NCBI RefSeq assembly: GCF_009792235.1
Contig: NZ_CP046973.1
Coordinates: 2,790,001 to 2,854,000, forward strand
DNA: 64,000 nt
Direction of reading: 5' to 3'
Source of the DNA: Microcystis aeruginosa FD4
GTDB lineage: Bacteria; Cyanobacteriota; Cyanobacteriia; Cyanobacteriales; Microcystaceae
The notes beneath the pieces are model-generated. The model made no database searches, was not told the origin of the DNA, and saw nothing but the letters and a program-made list of their open reading frames with translations. Positions 1 to 9,574 of the stretch are shown one piece after another. Position numbers and translations under genes: made by a program. Numbering within the stretch: position 1 is the first letter of the stretch; the number at the start of each line of letters is the position of its first letter.

Positions 1-1364
1 CTGAAAGCGAGGGATTCTTGGTTCACTGACTCAAGTTGTCTTGACAGGTATTGCTACCAACCAAAATAGAGCTTAAATCTCCCCAAGCGTTTAGGTCTGA
101 TGACCAACTTCCGATATGTCCTATCGTAGCTTTTTTGAGTATATTTAATGCCGCCATTTTGTCTCTATCTTCTACATATCCGCAAGAACAAACATGGGTT
201 CTAACCGATAGAGACTTTTTAATTAACTTGCCACAATTAAAGCATTCTTGGCTAGTATAGGCGGGATTAACAGCAATAGTCAATCTGCCGTATTTAATGC
301 CAAAATACTCTATCCATTTTCTTAATTGTGACCAGCCCGCATCATTAATACTCTTAGCTAGTTTTCGATTACGCACAAGGTTCTTGACTTTTAAATCTTC
401 ATAAGCTATCAAGTCGTTTGACTGAATTAAGCGGAGTGCCAATCTTTTAGCAAACTCTTCTCGCTGCCTACTTACTTTTAAATGTCCCAAGCGCGTACTT
501 TTGTCTAGCCTTTTTGTAGTTATTAGACTGCTGTTGCCCTCTTCTAAACTTTTTAGATTTTCTCCTATTTAGTTTATTAAGACGCTTCTCTGCTTTTCGA
601 TAATATTTAGGAGGTTCTACTGTATTGTTGTCGCTATCGGCATAAAGATACTTTAGTCCCATGTCTAAACCTACACATTTTTTGGTAGGCTCTAATTTTG
701 GGGTTATATCTCTCACGTCAAGTTTTAACATTAACTGGCAATAATACCCATCAGCACGTTTAACTATTCTCACCCTTTGAATTTGCCATTCTTGGAAACA
801 GAACAAGTCTCGACTACCAATTAGTTTTAACTCTCCGATGTTTTTACCATCGGTGAAAGTTATTCTTTTGGTATCTCGATTAATCTTCCAGCCTGATTTT
901 TTAAACTCAATAGAATGAGTACGTTTAGAGTATTTAGGGTATCCCTTTTTGCCAGGGATTTGGTTTTTACAGTTGTTATAGAACCTTAAAATAGCAGTCC
1001 AAGTCCGTTCGCAAGCTTGTTGACAAGCTGTAGAGTTAAGGTCTTTGACGAAAGAATATTCGTTTCTTAATTCGGTTGTGTATCGATAAATATCCTTTTG
1101 TCCTACACCTTTGTTATCTTCCCAATATCTAAGGCATTTATTCCGAACAAACTGAACTGTCCGAATTGCCTCATCAATGGCTTGATATTGAGATGGTTTT
1201 CCTCTAAGCTTGTACTCTAAAACGAACATCTTGCGTGCCGACCTACTACGCAAACTATTCTAGCACGCTAAGAATTGAGTTGTCAATCGTGCTTCGCTAT
1301 TTCTATGCTGGCGGAACCTTTCATCTCATCGGTAAAACCGAGAGCCTTCAAGCCGACATTTCAG
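1..1364 (-). mobile_element. IS200/IS605-type element carrying only tnpB, right end beyond the window
   Basis: The left end was fixed by comparison with the second copy at 28364-29818. Here the minus strand reads TTAC then CTGAAATGTCGG; there it reads TTAT then CTTAAGTGTCGG. The element therefore sits 3' of a TTAY tetranucleotide (1365-1368), the target type known for IS605-like elements that move as single strands without target duplication. The conserved right-end segment GAATCCCTCGC is at 7-17; the rest lies outside the window. No tnpA is visible. The element interrupts a MAPEG-type gene at 1365. Confidence 0.8.
23..1253 (-). pseudogene. tnpB: TnpB RNA-guided nuclease, frameshifted
   Basis: TnpB is the transposon-encoded RNA-guided endonuclease ancestral to Cas12. 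The N-terminal piece (468-1253, 261 codons) holds the RuvC-I region (VGLDMGLKYLYADSD). The C-terminal piece (23-490) holds the zinc ribbon and the late RuvC motif around DRDKMAALNIL. They are in different frames and overlap near 485, where one base too many separates the codons matching RYARKHL of the other copy. The zinc ribbon is also damaged: the second half reads HVCSCG where the sister copy has HVCPHCG, one residue short, and the N of DRDxNAA is M. Without a compensating frameshift this copy makes no full nuclease. Confidence 0.85.
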
Positions 1365-1681
1365 GTAAAAATCGAAAATAGCCAACTGGCATACTTGGGA
1401 GGCGCTCCAAGGAAGACATAAGCTATTCCAAGACTACAAAAGATAGGGATGTTCTCCAAGTCATTGAGCCAAGCTTTGGATGCACGTCGGACTTGCGGTA
1501 ATTCTTCGGCTGCAGGATGTTTTTGAAAGACTTGGGCATCTTCTGGATTGAGAAAGACACGCCGGCTAAGACGATAAAAACCTTGATATGCTGAAGTGGC
1601 GAACATTTTCAAAAATAAGACAACAACACACAAGGAATACCAGTCAAGAGCATTTTCCATCAATTTCTTCTCAAATTCCAT
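1365..1681 (-). pseudogene. MAPEG-family membrane protein, 3' end cut off by the IS605 element
   Basis: The reading frame starts at MEFEKKLMENALDWYSL, five bases after the stop of the upstream cupin gene. It shows the membrane-helix and loop pattern of bacterial MAPEG proteins (membrane-associated proteins in eicosanoid and glutathione metabolism): VVVLFLKMF, then NPEDAQVF, then DLENIPIF and a hydrophobic helix. It stops at SWLFSIFT, exactly where the IS605-type left end begins, so the last helix or helices are missing. A family role in glutathione-linked detoxification is general knowledge; nothing here shows the substrate. The remainder should lie left of the window beyond the element. Confidence 0.75.
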
Positions 1682-1685
1682 TGCC

Positions 1686-2816
1686 TTAGACAGATACTCT
1701 CCTGATAAATTCTTGTTGGTCAAACTCAAAGGCCAATTTTGCTCCACTAGCAGCATCCGAACCCCAACCATCTTTTAAACAAGTCCAAACGGTTTGACGA
1801 AATCGATTGGAGGTAATCCACATAAGGGAAAACAATGGATGTCCTACAAGTAAATTGTTGACAGCCCGTGAAGCAATTCCAATAGAAGGTTCGGGAGTAT
1901 CTACGCAGTGCCACCACCATTGGGGAGAAAAAAGAACATCTCCTGGTTCTAATACTGTCGTAAACTTGGGAATATAGCGATACAAAGGATAGCCATCAGC
2001 TTCAATCTCATTGAGACTTTTCTTCCAATCAATCATGGTGGTTACATAAAACATATCTTTGCGGGTTATCGGATACATCCACATAGAGTGCTGTGGATGA
2101 ACTAAAGTCCATTCTTTGCGCCCATAGACCATCGTAAACAGATTAGGTCCGCCTGTGGCGTGCCATGCTGAACGAACTCCTCCACCCGATAAAAAAAGCT
2201 GGGTTGACATAATTCGCTGTTGTCGCATACTAAGGTATTTCCCAAGTGTTTTGAGATCCAGTGCTTCACGCAAAGCAGGATTTCTGTTAAATAAATCCTC
2301 AGTATGTCCTGGATAATAAGTGCCACCGTTTTTAATGTTCTCTACGACCTCAGACAATGGAATATCTATATAGCGTAGTGCTTCCTCATTGAGTTCGTTA
2401 GCACGTACACGAGTAGAAACCATTTCGTTGCCATAATTTGAGGCAAAAAATTCAGGAGTCCAAATTTTAACTGCTTCCCAATGCTTTGCTGCTCCTCGAA
2501 AAACAACTGGTGTATTGGGTTTCACCTACACTTCGTGAAATTGTTCTGGCGAAATTTCATCAATCGTCAACTCAGGTATTGGCAGTGTAGGAGAATCTCC
2601 AGAGGGGATTGACTGATTTTTGATGCTCTCTTCAATAGGCTTCATTTTCTTAATACACCAAGGTGAACCATAAGCTCCATATTGACTACGACCAACAAAG
2701 TAGTAACGATACAGAAAAAGTCCCCAATATTTTAGTGTTGTCAGATGGTCAACACTAGGTGAACTACTAAGATCAACAGTGGGAAAAGAATACATTTGTT
2801 TTATGTCGGACAGCAT
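1686..2816 (-). pseudogene. Cupin-like (JmjC-type, cupin_8) protein interrupted by one TAG codon
   Basis: Two open segments are in the same frame. Residues 1-96 (from 2816) end in HEV, followed by TAG at 2526-2528. The frame then continues VKPNTPVVFRGAAKHW for about 280 codons to 1686. The second part has the cupin_8 pattern: PVVFRG near its start, AWHATGGPN supplying the H-x-D/T-type metal site, and PGDVLFSPQWWWHCVDT with the distal His. Such proteins are usually Fe(II)/2-oxoglutarate hydroxylases. The gene is followed after four bases by the MAPEG frame, so the pair was an operon. Apart from the stop the sequence looks undegraded, which suggests a recent mutation, a sequencing error or readthrough. 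Confidence 0.8.
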
Positions 2817-2843
2817 TTTTTCTCCAGTTTGGGAATATCGGCA

Positions 2844-3089
2844 GAAGTGTTGAATCCTGCAATAAAACTTGACAAAACCAGTATTTTACTGATGCTCAAT
2901 TGCTTCACTATTGAGAATGGAGTCAATAAGCAGTCCTTTTTGGTATCATCAGAGCGAATACATAACTTGGTCATGATCTTCAAAATCTTAACATTCAACA
3001 CTTCTGCTAAAGTAAAAACCCATCTAGTATAAAGCGTACTTGACAAACCACGGAAGTGTTGAATCCTGTAATAAAACTTGACAAAACCC
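2844..3089. repeat. 37-bp direct repeats with an inverted core copy between them
   Basis: GAAGTGTTGAATCCTG plus the following 21 bases occurs at 2844-2880 and again at 3053-3089 with one C/T change. The core is present in reverse orientation (ATTCAACACTTCTGC) near 2993-3007. Short frames on both strands here match nothing I recognise. I see no gene in 2817-3134. Confidence 0.7.
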
Positions 3090-3404
3090 AGCAATTCTAA
3101 ATTTGGGAAATTAGGATGAGTTGGCAGCTTGAATGTATAGTTATTTCAAATAAGAACGAGACACTAGGCAACACAATAAGTACGAATAATTTCATCAAGG
3201 GGTGTCCCCACAGGAGCATACATTCTGGCTCTCTTTAATGCACTAAAATCATGTTCGATATCATTTAAATCAGGAGAGTATTTTGGCAAAAACACTACCT
3301 GATGACCTGCTTCCTCTACCAGTTGTCTAATCACTGTCTTCCGATGAATTGGTGCATTATCCATAATTAATACTGATGTTATGGCTAGAGAGGGCAATAA
3401 ATAT

Positions 3405-4936
3405 CAGGGTAATCGCATGTTGATAGAGTTCTCAAATTCCGAGGAGTTAGGTCTAAAATTCGATGGGCAACTCAGGCTTTGACCTGCACAAGGCGACCGA
3501 ATCTCTGGTTTTGCCAGTCATTATGGCCTAACAAACCCCGAACTGAGCTTATCTACTCAGTTCCTTAAATTCCCAAAACTCCTGATCAACTGCAAGATTA
3601 ACATCTACCTCCCCTCTCTGTCAACGGCACTGGCGGCTAAGATTTTCACCATGAAATCATTGTTCATGCCTGCCTTATACCGTTTCATCTTTAGGCTCAT
3701 TTTTGAGGGTTCTCGCTTTAACAGATTCACACTTAAACGGCGCAACAGACCTAGGTTTTCCGCTCCATAGCCTAGACGAATCCGACTGGCATCTTCATTA
3801 AAGGTAACATCGAGTACCCAATGGAGACTATTTTCGATACTCCAATGCCTGCGAATCACCTCGGCCTGTTTTTGGGCATCGGCTGCTAAACTACTGATGA
3901 AGAAGCGAATTTCTGTCGTAGTTTTATTCCATAATTGGCGGACACTGCGAACCATGACTAGGGTGGTTAGGCCAGGCCAGAGACTCTGCCGATGCAGGGG
4001 CGGTAATTGAGACACTGGCACTACCCAAATTTGACGGGTTTCGAGCCGGTGATGCCCCGACTCCACCTTTTCGTGGTAGCTGTATTCAATCCCTTGCCAA
4101 TCCCCGGCTATAGCTTGGTCAAACCAGCCTTCTACTTGTTGAAAGAGCTTGCCCTGATTGCCTTTGAGGGCTAAGACGTAATCTCCAGCCCCAGACTTGA
4201 TTTGTTGGGCAATTTCAGTCTGGGTTCCCATGGCATCCAAGGTGACTATCGCTCCCTTGAGATTGAGCAATTGCAGCAGGTGCGGCACGGCGGTAATTTC
4301 ATTGGATTTACTGTCCACTTTTTCTTGGGCTAAGACTAACCCATGTTCGCTACTCCAAGCACTGACGGTGTGCAAAGCTTTCAGCTTTTCCTCTCGGTCA
4401 TAAGAATTTCTGGCCGTTTTCCCATCTATGTGGATTAGTTCTATGTTCAATTTCTCGGTGATTTCCTCTATCCAAGCCAGGAATCCTGACTGTAATTGCT
4501 TGGGTTCTAGCATCCCTAGCACTCTGCCAAAGGTATCGTGGGAAGGTATGCCATTCGGTAGGTCTAAAAATGTTTCCAACCAAGATTGCTTGGCTTGTCC
4601 GTAGGCTTCTATGGCGACAAACCCATCGGCACCAGCTAATACCGCCAAGATAGCTATGGTAATTATCGAGACTAGGCTATGATTGCGCCCCCTGTCCGCC
4701 CTCGGGTCTTCTAGATGCTGAAAATGTTTCAAGACACTGTTTCTTAAAACCTTTGCCTCTCGCTCTTGCTTGGGGTTTAAAACTAGGAGACCAAAACCGG
4801 ATGCCATGCTCAACTGCTACACCATGTAACTTTTTGCTTCCTCTCAGATTAACTTATATCAGCTCGTCCTGCTAGGCATGACATTCAGTCACCTCTGTCT
4901 GTTACGTTTTCTACAAAACGACGTGCGATTACCCTG
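3405..4936 (-). mobile_element. ISAs1-family insertion sequence, complete
   Basis: The 1532-bp element has inverted ends CAGGGTAATCGCATGT (3405) and CAGGGTAATCGCACGT (minus strand, ending 4936). The 10-bp direct repeat CAATAAATAT is at 3395-3404 and 4937-4946. It is the innermost and youngest of the three nested elements, and its transposase is intact. Confidence 0.95.
3605..4813 (-). CDS. ISAs1-family (H-repeat type) transposase
   Basis: This 402-residue protein mobilises the surrounding ISAs1 element by DDE chemistry. Recognisable parts are the N-terminal segment HFQHLEDPRADRGRNHSL, the first acidic residue in ELIHIDGKTAR, the second in GAIVTLDAMGTQ, and the C-terminal RRHWSIENSLHWVLDVTFNED. 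Length is normal for the family and no stop or frameshift is present. It is the best candidate for an active transposase in the first 10 kb. Confidence 0.93.
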   Translation of the reverse strand: MSMASGFGLLVLNPKQEREAKVLRNSVLKHFQHLEDPRADRGRNHSLVSIITIAILAVLAGADGFVAIEAYGQAKQSWLETFLDLPNGIPSHDTFGRVLGMLEPKQLQSGFLAWIEEITEKLNIELIHIDGKTARNSYDREEKLKALHTVSAWSSEHGLVLAQEKVDSKSNEITAVPHLLQLLNLKGAIVTLDAMGTQTEIAQQIKSGAGDYVLALKGNQGKLFQQVEGWFDQAIAGDWQGIEYSYHEKVESGHHRLETRQIWVVPVSQLPPLHRQSLWPGLTTLVMVRSVRQLWNKTTTEIRFFISSLAADAQKQAEVIRRHWSIENSLHWVLDVTFNEDASRIRLGYGAENLGLLRRLSVNLLKREPSKMSLKMKRYKAGMNNDFMVKILAASAVDREGR

Positions 4937-5649
4937 CAATAAATATAAAGATAACCACCCTTCAAAACCTTCGGCATTCAGGCTTCTTGTAAATACCATC
5001 GGGGCAATAAAGTCTTTTTTTCCCTTTCTTCTCCCGGCCACAAGGTTCTCTCTTTTTCCTCGTTTTCCTTGTCTATCTCCCAAGACTTTCTTCCCTTTTT
5101 TTGCCCAAGCATAAAAACAGGCTTGAAATTCTTCAAACCCTGACTCATCAATAAATATAAGGCTTTTACTTCCAGACATTTTAATCAATTCTCTCAGCAC
5201 TCTGTAGTATTTCATTCTTTCTTCTCGGTTTCTTTCTCTATAACGAAGTTCCTTCTTTTTTCTGGTAATTTTCATTTTTTTTAAGGCATAGCAAATGGCA
5301 CTTGGTCTCACTCCAAACTTCTCGGCTCTGTCTCTTAATCTTGCCTCGGGATTTTCTTGGACATCTTTTGACAATGCTTTCCAGTCTAGCTTTCTTTGAC
5401 TGTGTTTTACCTTTGTCGCTTCCAGTTTTTCCCTACCTAGCCATCTATATATTGTGGCTCTTCCTATATTAAATAGAGCGGCGGCTTTGGTTATGCTTCC
5501 CCCATTCTCTACATAATCAATTACTTTTTTTCTCAAGTCTAGGCTATAAGACATTTTTCTGTATGGGTTGCTCGTTTCTCTTTATTTTACCTTATTTTTC
5601 CCTCGTCTCACACTTATTTGAAATGACTATAACCGTTCAGGGGGGGGTG

Positions 5650-7185
5650 TCAAGCAGCCAGTGGTATTGACCCTGTAGAAGTACTCTCCTGGGGTAGCAG
5701 AGAAGGAGAAGCACTACCTTTCCTAGAGGCGCGAATCGCTTCGGTCATGAATTCCAAGACATTGCGGTTCTGAGAACGCAGACTGGTGACTACCGTCAGC
5801 ATCCGCGCCACAAAAATACTACCCGCCTCACTTTGAGAGCCAAAGCTAGTGCGCCGCCACAGCACCGCCGGACGAATTGCCCTCTCAGCCGCATTGTTCG
5901 TTGGCTCTAACCCCTCCACCGTGACAAACAACCATAGGGCGGACTCCACCTTCAGCAGTTGCCGGCAGGTGCGAACGGTTTTAGCCAAAGGAGTCTTCTC
6001 CCTGGAGCCAATCTGATAATCCGCTCCTGAAGAGAGTAAACTTCTGACTCGTTCTCGAATCGGCGACACTAATAACTCAAACTCACTCCGGCTAAGGGTT
6101 CCATCTCGCACTCGTTGACCGGGGCGAAACAACTTTTTCTGTTGGGCGAGCAAATCTCGTCCTAGTTGACGGGAGACTCCACTGCGTTCGGAGATTTTGG
6201 TGAACTCTCGCTTGAGATGTGCCCAACACAGTTGTCTTCGGTCAACATCGACCCAATTGTAGGCATTATAGCGATCGCTATTGAGAATCCCGCTGAAGTT
6301 CTCTCCCAATAACCCTTGAGCCGCCGCCGTCGAGCGCGACAGATCCACACAGAAGAAGCTGACCAAGGGGGTGACGGCTACCTACAGCCAAGCTCTCTTC
6401 TGGTGAGGATTTTGCCCATCAGTATTTCCCTGCCCGAACCCCGTCTCGTCGGCTCCGACTATCGGCTGCGACTGCACGTAAGCTTTGGCCTCTTCTACTG
6501 CCCCCGAAACCGCTGAGGAAGTTTCCTTTCTCAGGCGATTGACAGTCCCCAGAGACATTTTCACCCCAAACAAGTCCGACATCGCCGAAACCACCATCCT
6601 TACTGAATGACGGTACATCCCGCTCAAGACCGAGACGATGGCTACCACTCTCCCTCCGTAGCCGCACTCTTCTACTTCGACCGGGAGGACCGCTCTGGTT
6701 TTCTCACCGCAATGATGGCAAGTTAGTTGGTGTAGGCGATGCTCTTCGATGTGCAGTTGGATGGGGGGTATCTCTACTACTTGATGGCGATAGGGGTTGG
6801 GGTCAAATCCTGTGAGTTTCTCCCCACAACAAGTGCAAGTCTGGGGATAGTAGTCGGTGCGGAGCGCACACTCTTCCACTGGATACAGGGAAAGACTATG
6901 ACCTGGGTGTCCGGGTTGCCCCCCTCGCTTTTTCTGGGTTTTCTTTTTTTTCTTGGTGTTCTCGACGTTGGGAGAGTCTGAGGCAGGAGAGCTATGGGAG
7001 TTCTGTGAGTTTCGATTGACTTTCTCTTCTAGCCCCTCTTTTGAGTCTTGTAATTCTTTGAGGTGTTGCTCTAGTTGCTCTATCTTCAAGCCTAACTGCA
7101 CTACTAGCTGTCTGACACTGAGTGGGGTCTTTACCCAATCCTCTGCGTCTATTCCTGACATCTCTAGTGGCTGCTTCTCATCCAT
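5650..7185 (-). pseudogene. IS66-family transposase (TnpC type) with an in-frame TAG
   Basis: The N-terminal segment (7185 to 6385) has the leucine-rich coiled region, a lysine-rich stretch before RGGQPGHPGH, a zinc-ribbon-like CTCCGEKL/CHHCGEKT pair, and the first catalytic residues in VGADETGFG. It ends AWL, then TAG at 6382-6384, and continues in the same frame as VAVTPLVSFFCVDLSRS. The normal residue at the stop is probably Trp (TGG to TAG). The C-terminal part has LNSDRYNAYNW, CWAHLKREF and the acidic EPTNNAAERAIRP motif. Everything but the single amber codon looks functional. Confidence 0.9.
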
Positions 7186-7283
7186 GTCTCTCAGATTACC
7201 AGATTTCGTACCCCCCTGAACGGTTACGCTTGAATAGGTTCAAACTCATCCAACATAAAAGAAAACAAATGCTGCCAACTATC

Positions 7284-7399
7284 AGATCTCTTGCAAAAGT
7301 AATCAAGATATATCCTTTTGTCGGTAACGAAGTTCGTAATTAGATCTCTTGCAAAAGTAATCAAGATATATCCTTTTGTCGGTAACGAAGTTCGTAATT
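7284..7399. repeat. Perfect 58-bp tandem duplication of an IS5-family end
   Basis: The unit beginning AGATCTCTTGCAAAAGT occurs at 7284-7341 and again, identical, at 7342-7399. It contains the terminal inverted repeat of the adjacent IS5-family element and the last dozen codons of its transposase. The element end has therefore been duplicated in tandem. Confidence 0.9.
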
Positions 7400-7967
7400 G
7401 TAGATACCAGCAATCAAATTCAATCTCAGACCAAATCGCCGTCTGCGATTTCTGTATCTTGATGAAAGTATCCGAAATATTTTGAGACGACGATGAATAT
7501 GTTCTATAACTATGCGCCGTTGTGATAACTGACGATTGGCTTTTTTTTGCTCTTTACTTAGTTTTTTTTTCTTTTTTTATGAGGAATTTGACTGTTTTGA
7601 TGGATTTTTTGGATTCCTTGATAGCCTTGATCCCCTAATATTTCTATTTCCTTATTTAACCTTATTTTGCTCTCTTTCCACAGTCGAAAATCATGGACTC
7701 TTCCTTTCTCACAACGGACACAGATTACCTGCTCGCTTTTTTGATCGGCAACGACTTGCGACTTTAATGTGTGGTATCCCTGCTTGCCACTATAGCATGA
7801 TTTCTGTTTTTTTTTGGGTCTTTCTATCTCCTGTTCTGACACATCCACCACTATTACTTCTATTTCACTATTACTTTCTAATAGGGCTTTTTTTCCTGGT
7901 AGATTAAACAGACCTGATTTGATGAGAATATTCTCTACTTTCCTAACAATTCTATACGCCGTTGATT

Positions 7968-9163
7968 GGGAGCAAGTCAGTTTTGTCAGAACATAAATAC
8001 TATTCAATAGCTAAAGACTGTTATTTAGGTAAGCACAGCGGTGTTTAAGCACTCGAGGGATATTTTCTTCATTCCACTGGGCTCCAGAAATTTTCAGTCG
8101 TCGGTCAATCTGTTTAACCGTGGATTCAACGGCTCCCGAAGCAATAGAGCAAATCTCTTCTTGTTGATAGTAATTATAATTAACAATTCGATGACGATGA
8201 ATCTCTAAATAACGACAGAAATTTTCAGCTCGTTCGTTTTTTAAAGGAGAGATTAATGCTATTGTTTCCTCAATTTTGCCCTGCCATAATAAACTTTCTG
8301 CTTTTTTCAATCTCTTCACTGAACCGCCGACTTTATGAAGATTTTCTACCAAATGAAACCAGTCAAGTATTTCTCTTTTTTCTCCTGGACAATCCCAGTT
8401 TTTCACAATTTTCCAAATACCGGGATGTCCGTCTCCCAAACAGGTAAGGGGGTCAGATAAAGGTTGTTGATTAACCCAATATATTAACGATTCATTCTCT
8501 CCAAACCAAGCTTTTCTTAGGAAAGTATCAACACAGATTGCTTTATAATCTTTCCAGATACAAGCCTCTCCCTTAGTTTCGGTTCTTAAGCGCACTTTTC
8601 CTCCATCTAGACTAATTTCTTGAACGGGGTTTCCTGATTCTTCTTCGGCAAATTGGTGGCGATGGACTAATCGTTGTTGAGTCCTAGCCGAGACCTTCAT
8701 CCCTGTATAAAATTGAATATCTCTGGCGGCATTTTCATAAGAAACATTGGCACTAGCTCTTAAACAACAGCGTTCTAAGTAAGGACTAATTTGGTTATTA
8801 CGAGGAATATTTAAACGGATTGCTTGTTTTTCTGTCAGGCATAATTCTCCGATGATGCTTTTTATTTTTCTCGGTCTCCCGGCTTGAGTTCCTGTCGTTT
8901 TTGTGACCAAAAAAAATCCTAGTTTCGGAGTTATATATTTTCAGGTCTGTTCTCTTATTGTCGTCTCTATTCCCTCTAAAGTTTGGATTTTTTCAGCCTC
9001 AGCTTCCTGATGAAGAATCTTGGCTATCGCTTGAATATGTTGGTTAAGTTCTTGTTGTTGCTCTGGAGTCATTTTTGTCTTTTCCCCACTCTTTTCTCTA
9101 TCCCATACCCAATTGATGCTTTTGTCAAGTAGTTTATTTGTTCTTCAGCTTTGACTTGCTCCC
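7968..9163 (-). mobile_element. ISKra4-family element, copy 1
   Basis: The 1196-bp element has terminal inverted repeats GGGAGCAAGTCA and the 9-bp duplication CCGTTGATT at 7959-7967 and 9164-9172. A second copy of identical length is at 43298-44493 in the opposite orientation. The target is the IS5-family transposase gene. Confidence 0.94.
8011..9072 (-). pseudogene. ISKra4-family transposase with an in-frame TGA after codon 43
   Basis: The ORF starts MTPEQQQELNQHIQ at 9072 and stops at TGA 8941-8943 after IREQT. The same frame continues KYITPKLGFFLVTKT for about 300 codons to 8011. The long part has the family's features: QEISLDGGKVRLRTE with the first acidic residue, GDGHPGIWKIV, WFHLVENLHKVGGS, and the C-terminal SGAVESTVKQIDRRLK. 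The same TGA is in the copy at 43389. Either both derive from a defective parent, or translation restarts after the stop (a TTG is available before VTKTTG). Confidence 0.82.
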
Positions 9164-9463
9164 CCGTTGATTCGTTAACACCCCAACTATTTCCCCGATG
9201 AAAATAGGTGCGATATTCTCGCCAATATTCTAATGTTATTAGTAGTTGGTCTTCCGTACTCAATTTGCTAGGTCTACCTGTCTTTTTTTGCCAAACTTTT
9301 TCTGCCTTTAGGACTGTTACCATATCCTTAAATGTATCTGGATACACGCCACACAAGCGTTTGAACTCTGTTGGCTTTAAAGTTTTTACTTGTTCGTAAG
9401 TCATCTTTCAATCTTAACTCTTGGACTATTTTATCCTATTTTGTCTAGACTTATGCAAGAGAT

Positions 9464-9574
9464 CTAATGTGAGGCTTTTTTGTCATGGTTTTCTCCTTGT
9501 AAGACTAGCAGACAACGCCCTTGAGGATATTCCGGGTAATCTTCGGGGATGACAACTTCTCTAATACTCATCAT
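9464..9574 (-). pseudogene. Short 5' fragment of an unrecognised gene cut by the IS5 end
   Basis: The frame MMSIREVVIPEDYPEYPQGR runs from 9574 toward the IS5 right end and stops at 9464-9466, at the element junction. The codon pattern looks coding, but 36 residues are too few to name. It may be the remaining 5' end of a gene broken by the insertion. Confidence 0.35.

Larger units (their letters stand above)
3164..5554 (-). pseudogene. IS630-family transposase, split by ISAs1
   Basis: The N-terminal part (5554 down to 4947) has the helix-turn-helix region (SLDLRKKVIDYVENGG, RATIYRWL) and the first DDE aspartate in LIFIDESGFE. The C-terminal part (3394 down to 3164) has the second aspartate in IMDNAPIHRK and the last acidic residue in PDLNDIEHDF. 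Rejoining the flanks after deleting ISAs1 and one 10-bp target copy gives an uninterrupted reading frame (WLSLYLLPSLAITS). The gene was therefore probably intact, about 280 residues, when ISAs1 arrived. Confidence 0.9.
3138..5629 (-). mobile_element. IS630-family element inserted into the IS66 end and itself split by ISAs1
   Basis: Inverted repeats are TAGTTATTTCAAATAAG at 3138 and, on the other strand, TAGTCATTTCAAATAAG ending at 5629. The element is flanked by TA on both sides (3136-3137 and 5630-5631), the standard IS630 target duplication. The TA is inside the GTAACC terminus of IS66, so IS630 came after IS66. Removing ISAs1 and one target copy leaves about 950 bp. Confidence 0.92.
3135..7227 (-). 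mobile_element. IS66-family element, outermost of a three-level nest
   Basis: Terminal inverted repeats begin GTAACCGTTCAGGGGGG. The right copy ends at 7227. The left copy was split by IS630: GTA at 3135-3137 continues as ACCGTTCAGG from 5632. The 8-bp target duplication GCTTGAAT is at 3127-3134 and 7228-7235, as expected for IS66. Without the insert the element is about 1.6 kb with one transposase gene and no tnpA or tnpB accessory genes. It landed in a small hairpin, since the rejoined flanks read GGATGAGT...ACTCATCC. Confidence 0.93.
7361..9404 (-). pseudogene. IS5-family (DDE_Tnp_4-like) transposase, interrupted and shifted at an A9 run
   Basis: The N-terminal part (9404 to about 9173) has the HTH region with LEYWREYRTYFHRGNSWGV. 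Deleting the inserted element and one target copy rejoins it in frame (NESTAYRIVRKV) to the DDE part: VIVVDVSEQEIERP, then GRVHDFRLW, then LGDQGYQG. That frame ends at 7558 after KKRKKN. Across a run of nine A residues the next frame continues LSKEQKKANRQLSQRR, IVIEHIHRRLKIF, and ends at TGA 7361-7363. One extra A or a -1 slip would join them. The IS5 protein at 16095 has the same order in a single frame. Confidence 0.85.
7342..9465 (-). mobile_element. IS5-family element interrupted by an ISKra4-family element
   Basis: The ends are AGATCTCTTGCAAAAGT (from 7342) and AGATCTCTTGCATAAGT (minus strand, ending 9465). The second IS5-type element at 15954-17171 has related ends. An ISKra4-family element with a 9-bp target duplication sits in the middle (7968-9163). 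I could not identify the IS5 target duplication because the left end is tandemly duplicated. Confidence 0.82.

Noticed and set aside
2801..3094. 97-residue minus-strand frame next to the cupin gene
   Set aside because: It lies across the direct repeats, matches no family, and has no ribosome site.
6316..7343. Several plus-strand frames in the IS66 and flanking region
   Set aside because: They are antisense to the transposase, and the last is the duplicated IS5 end.
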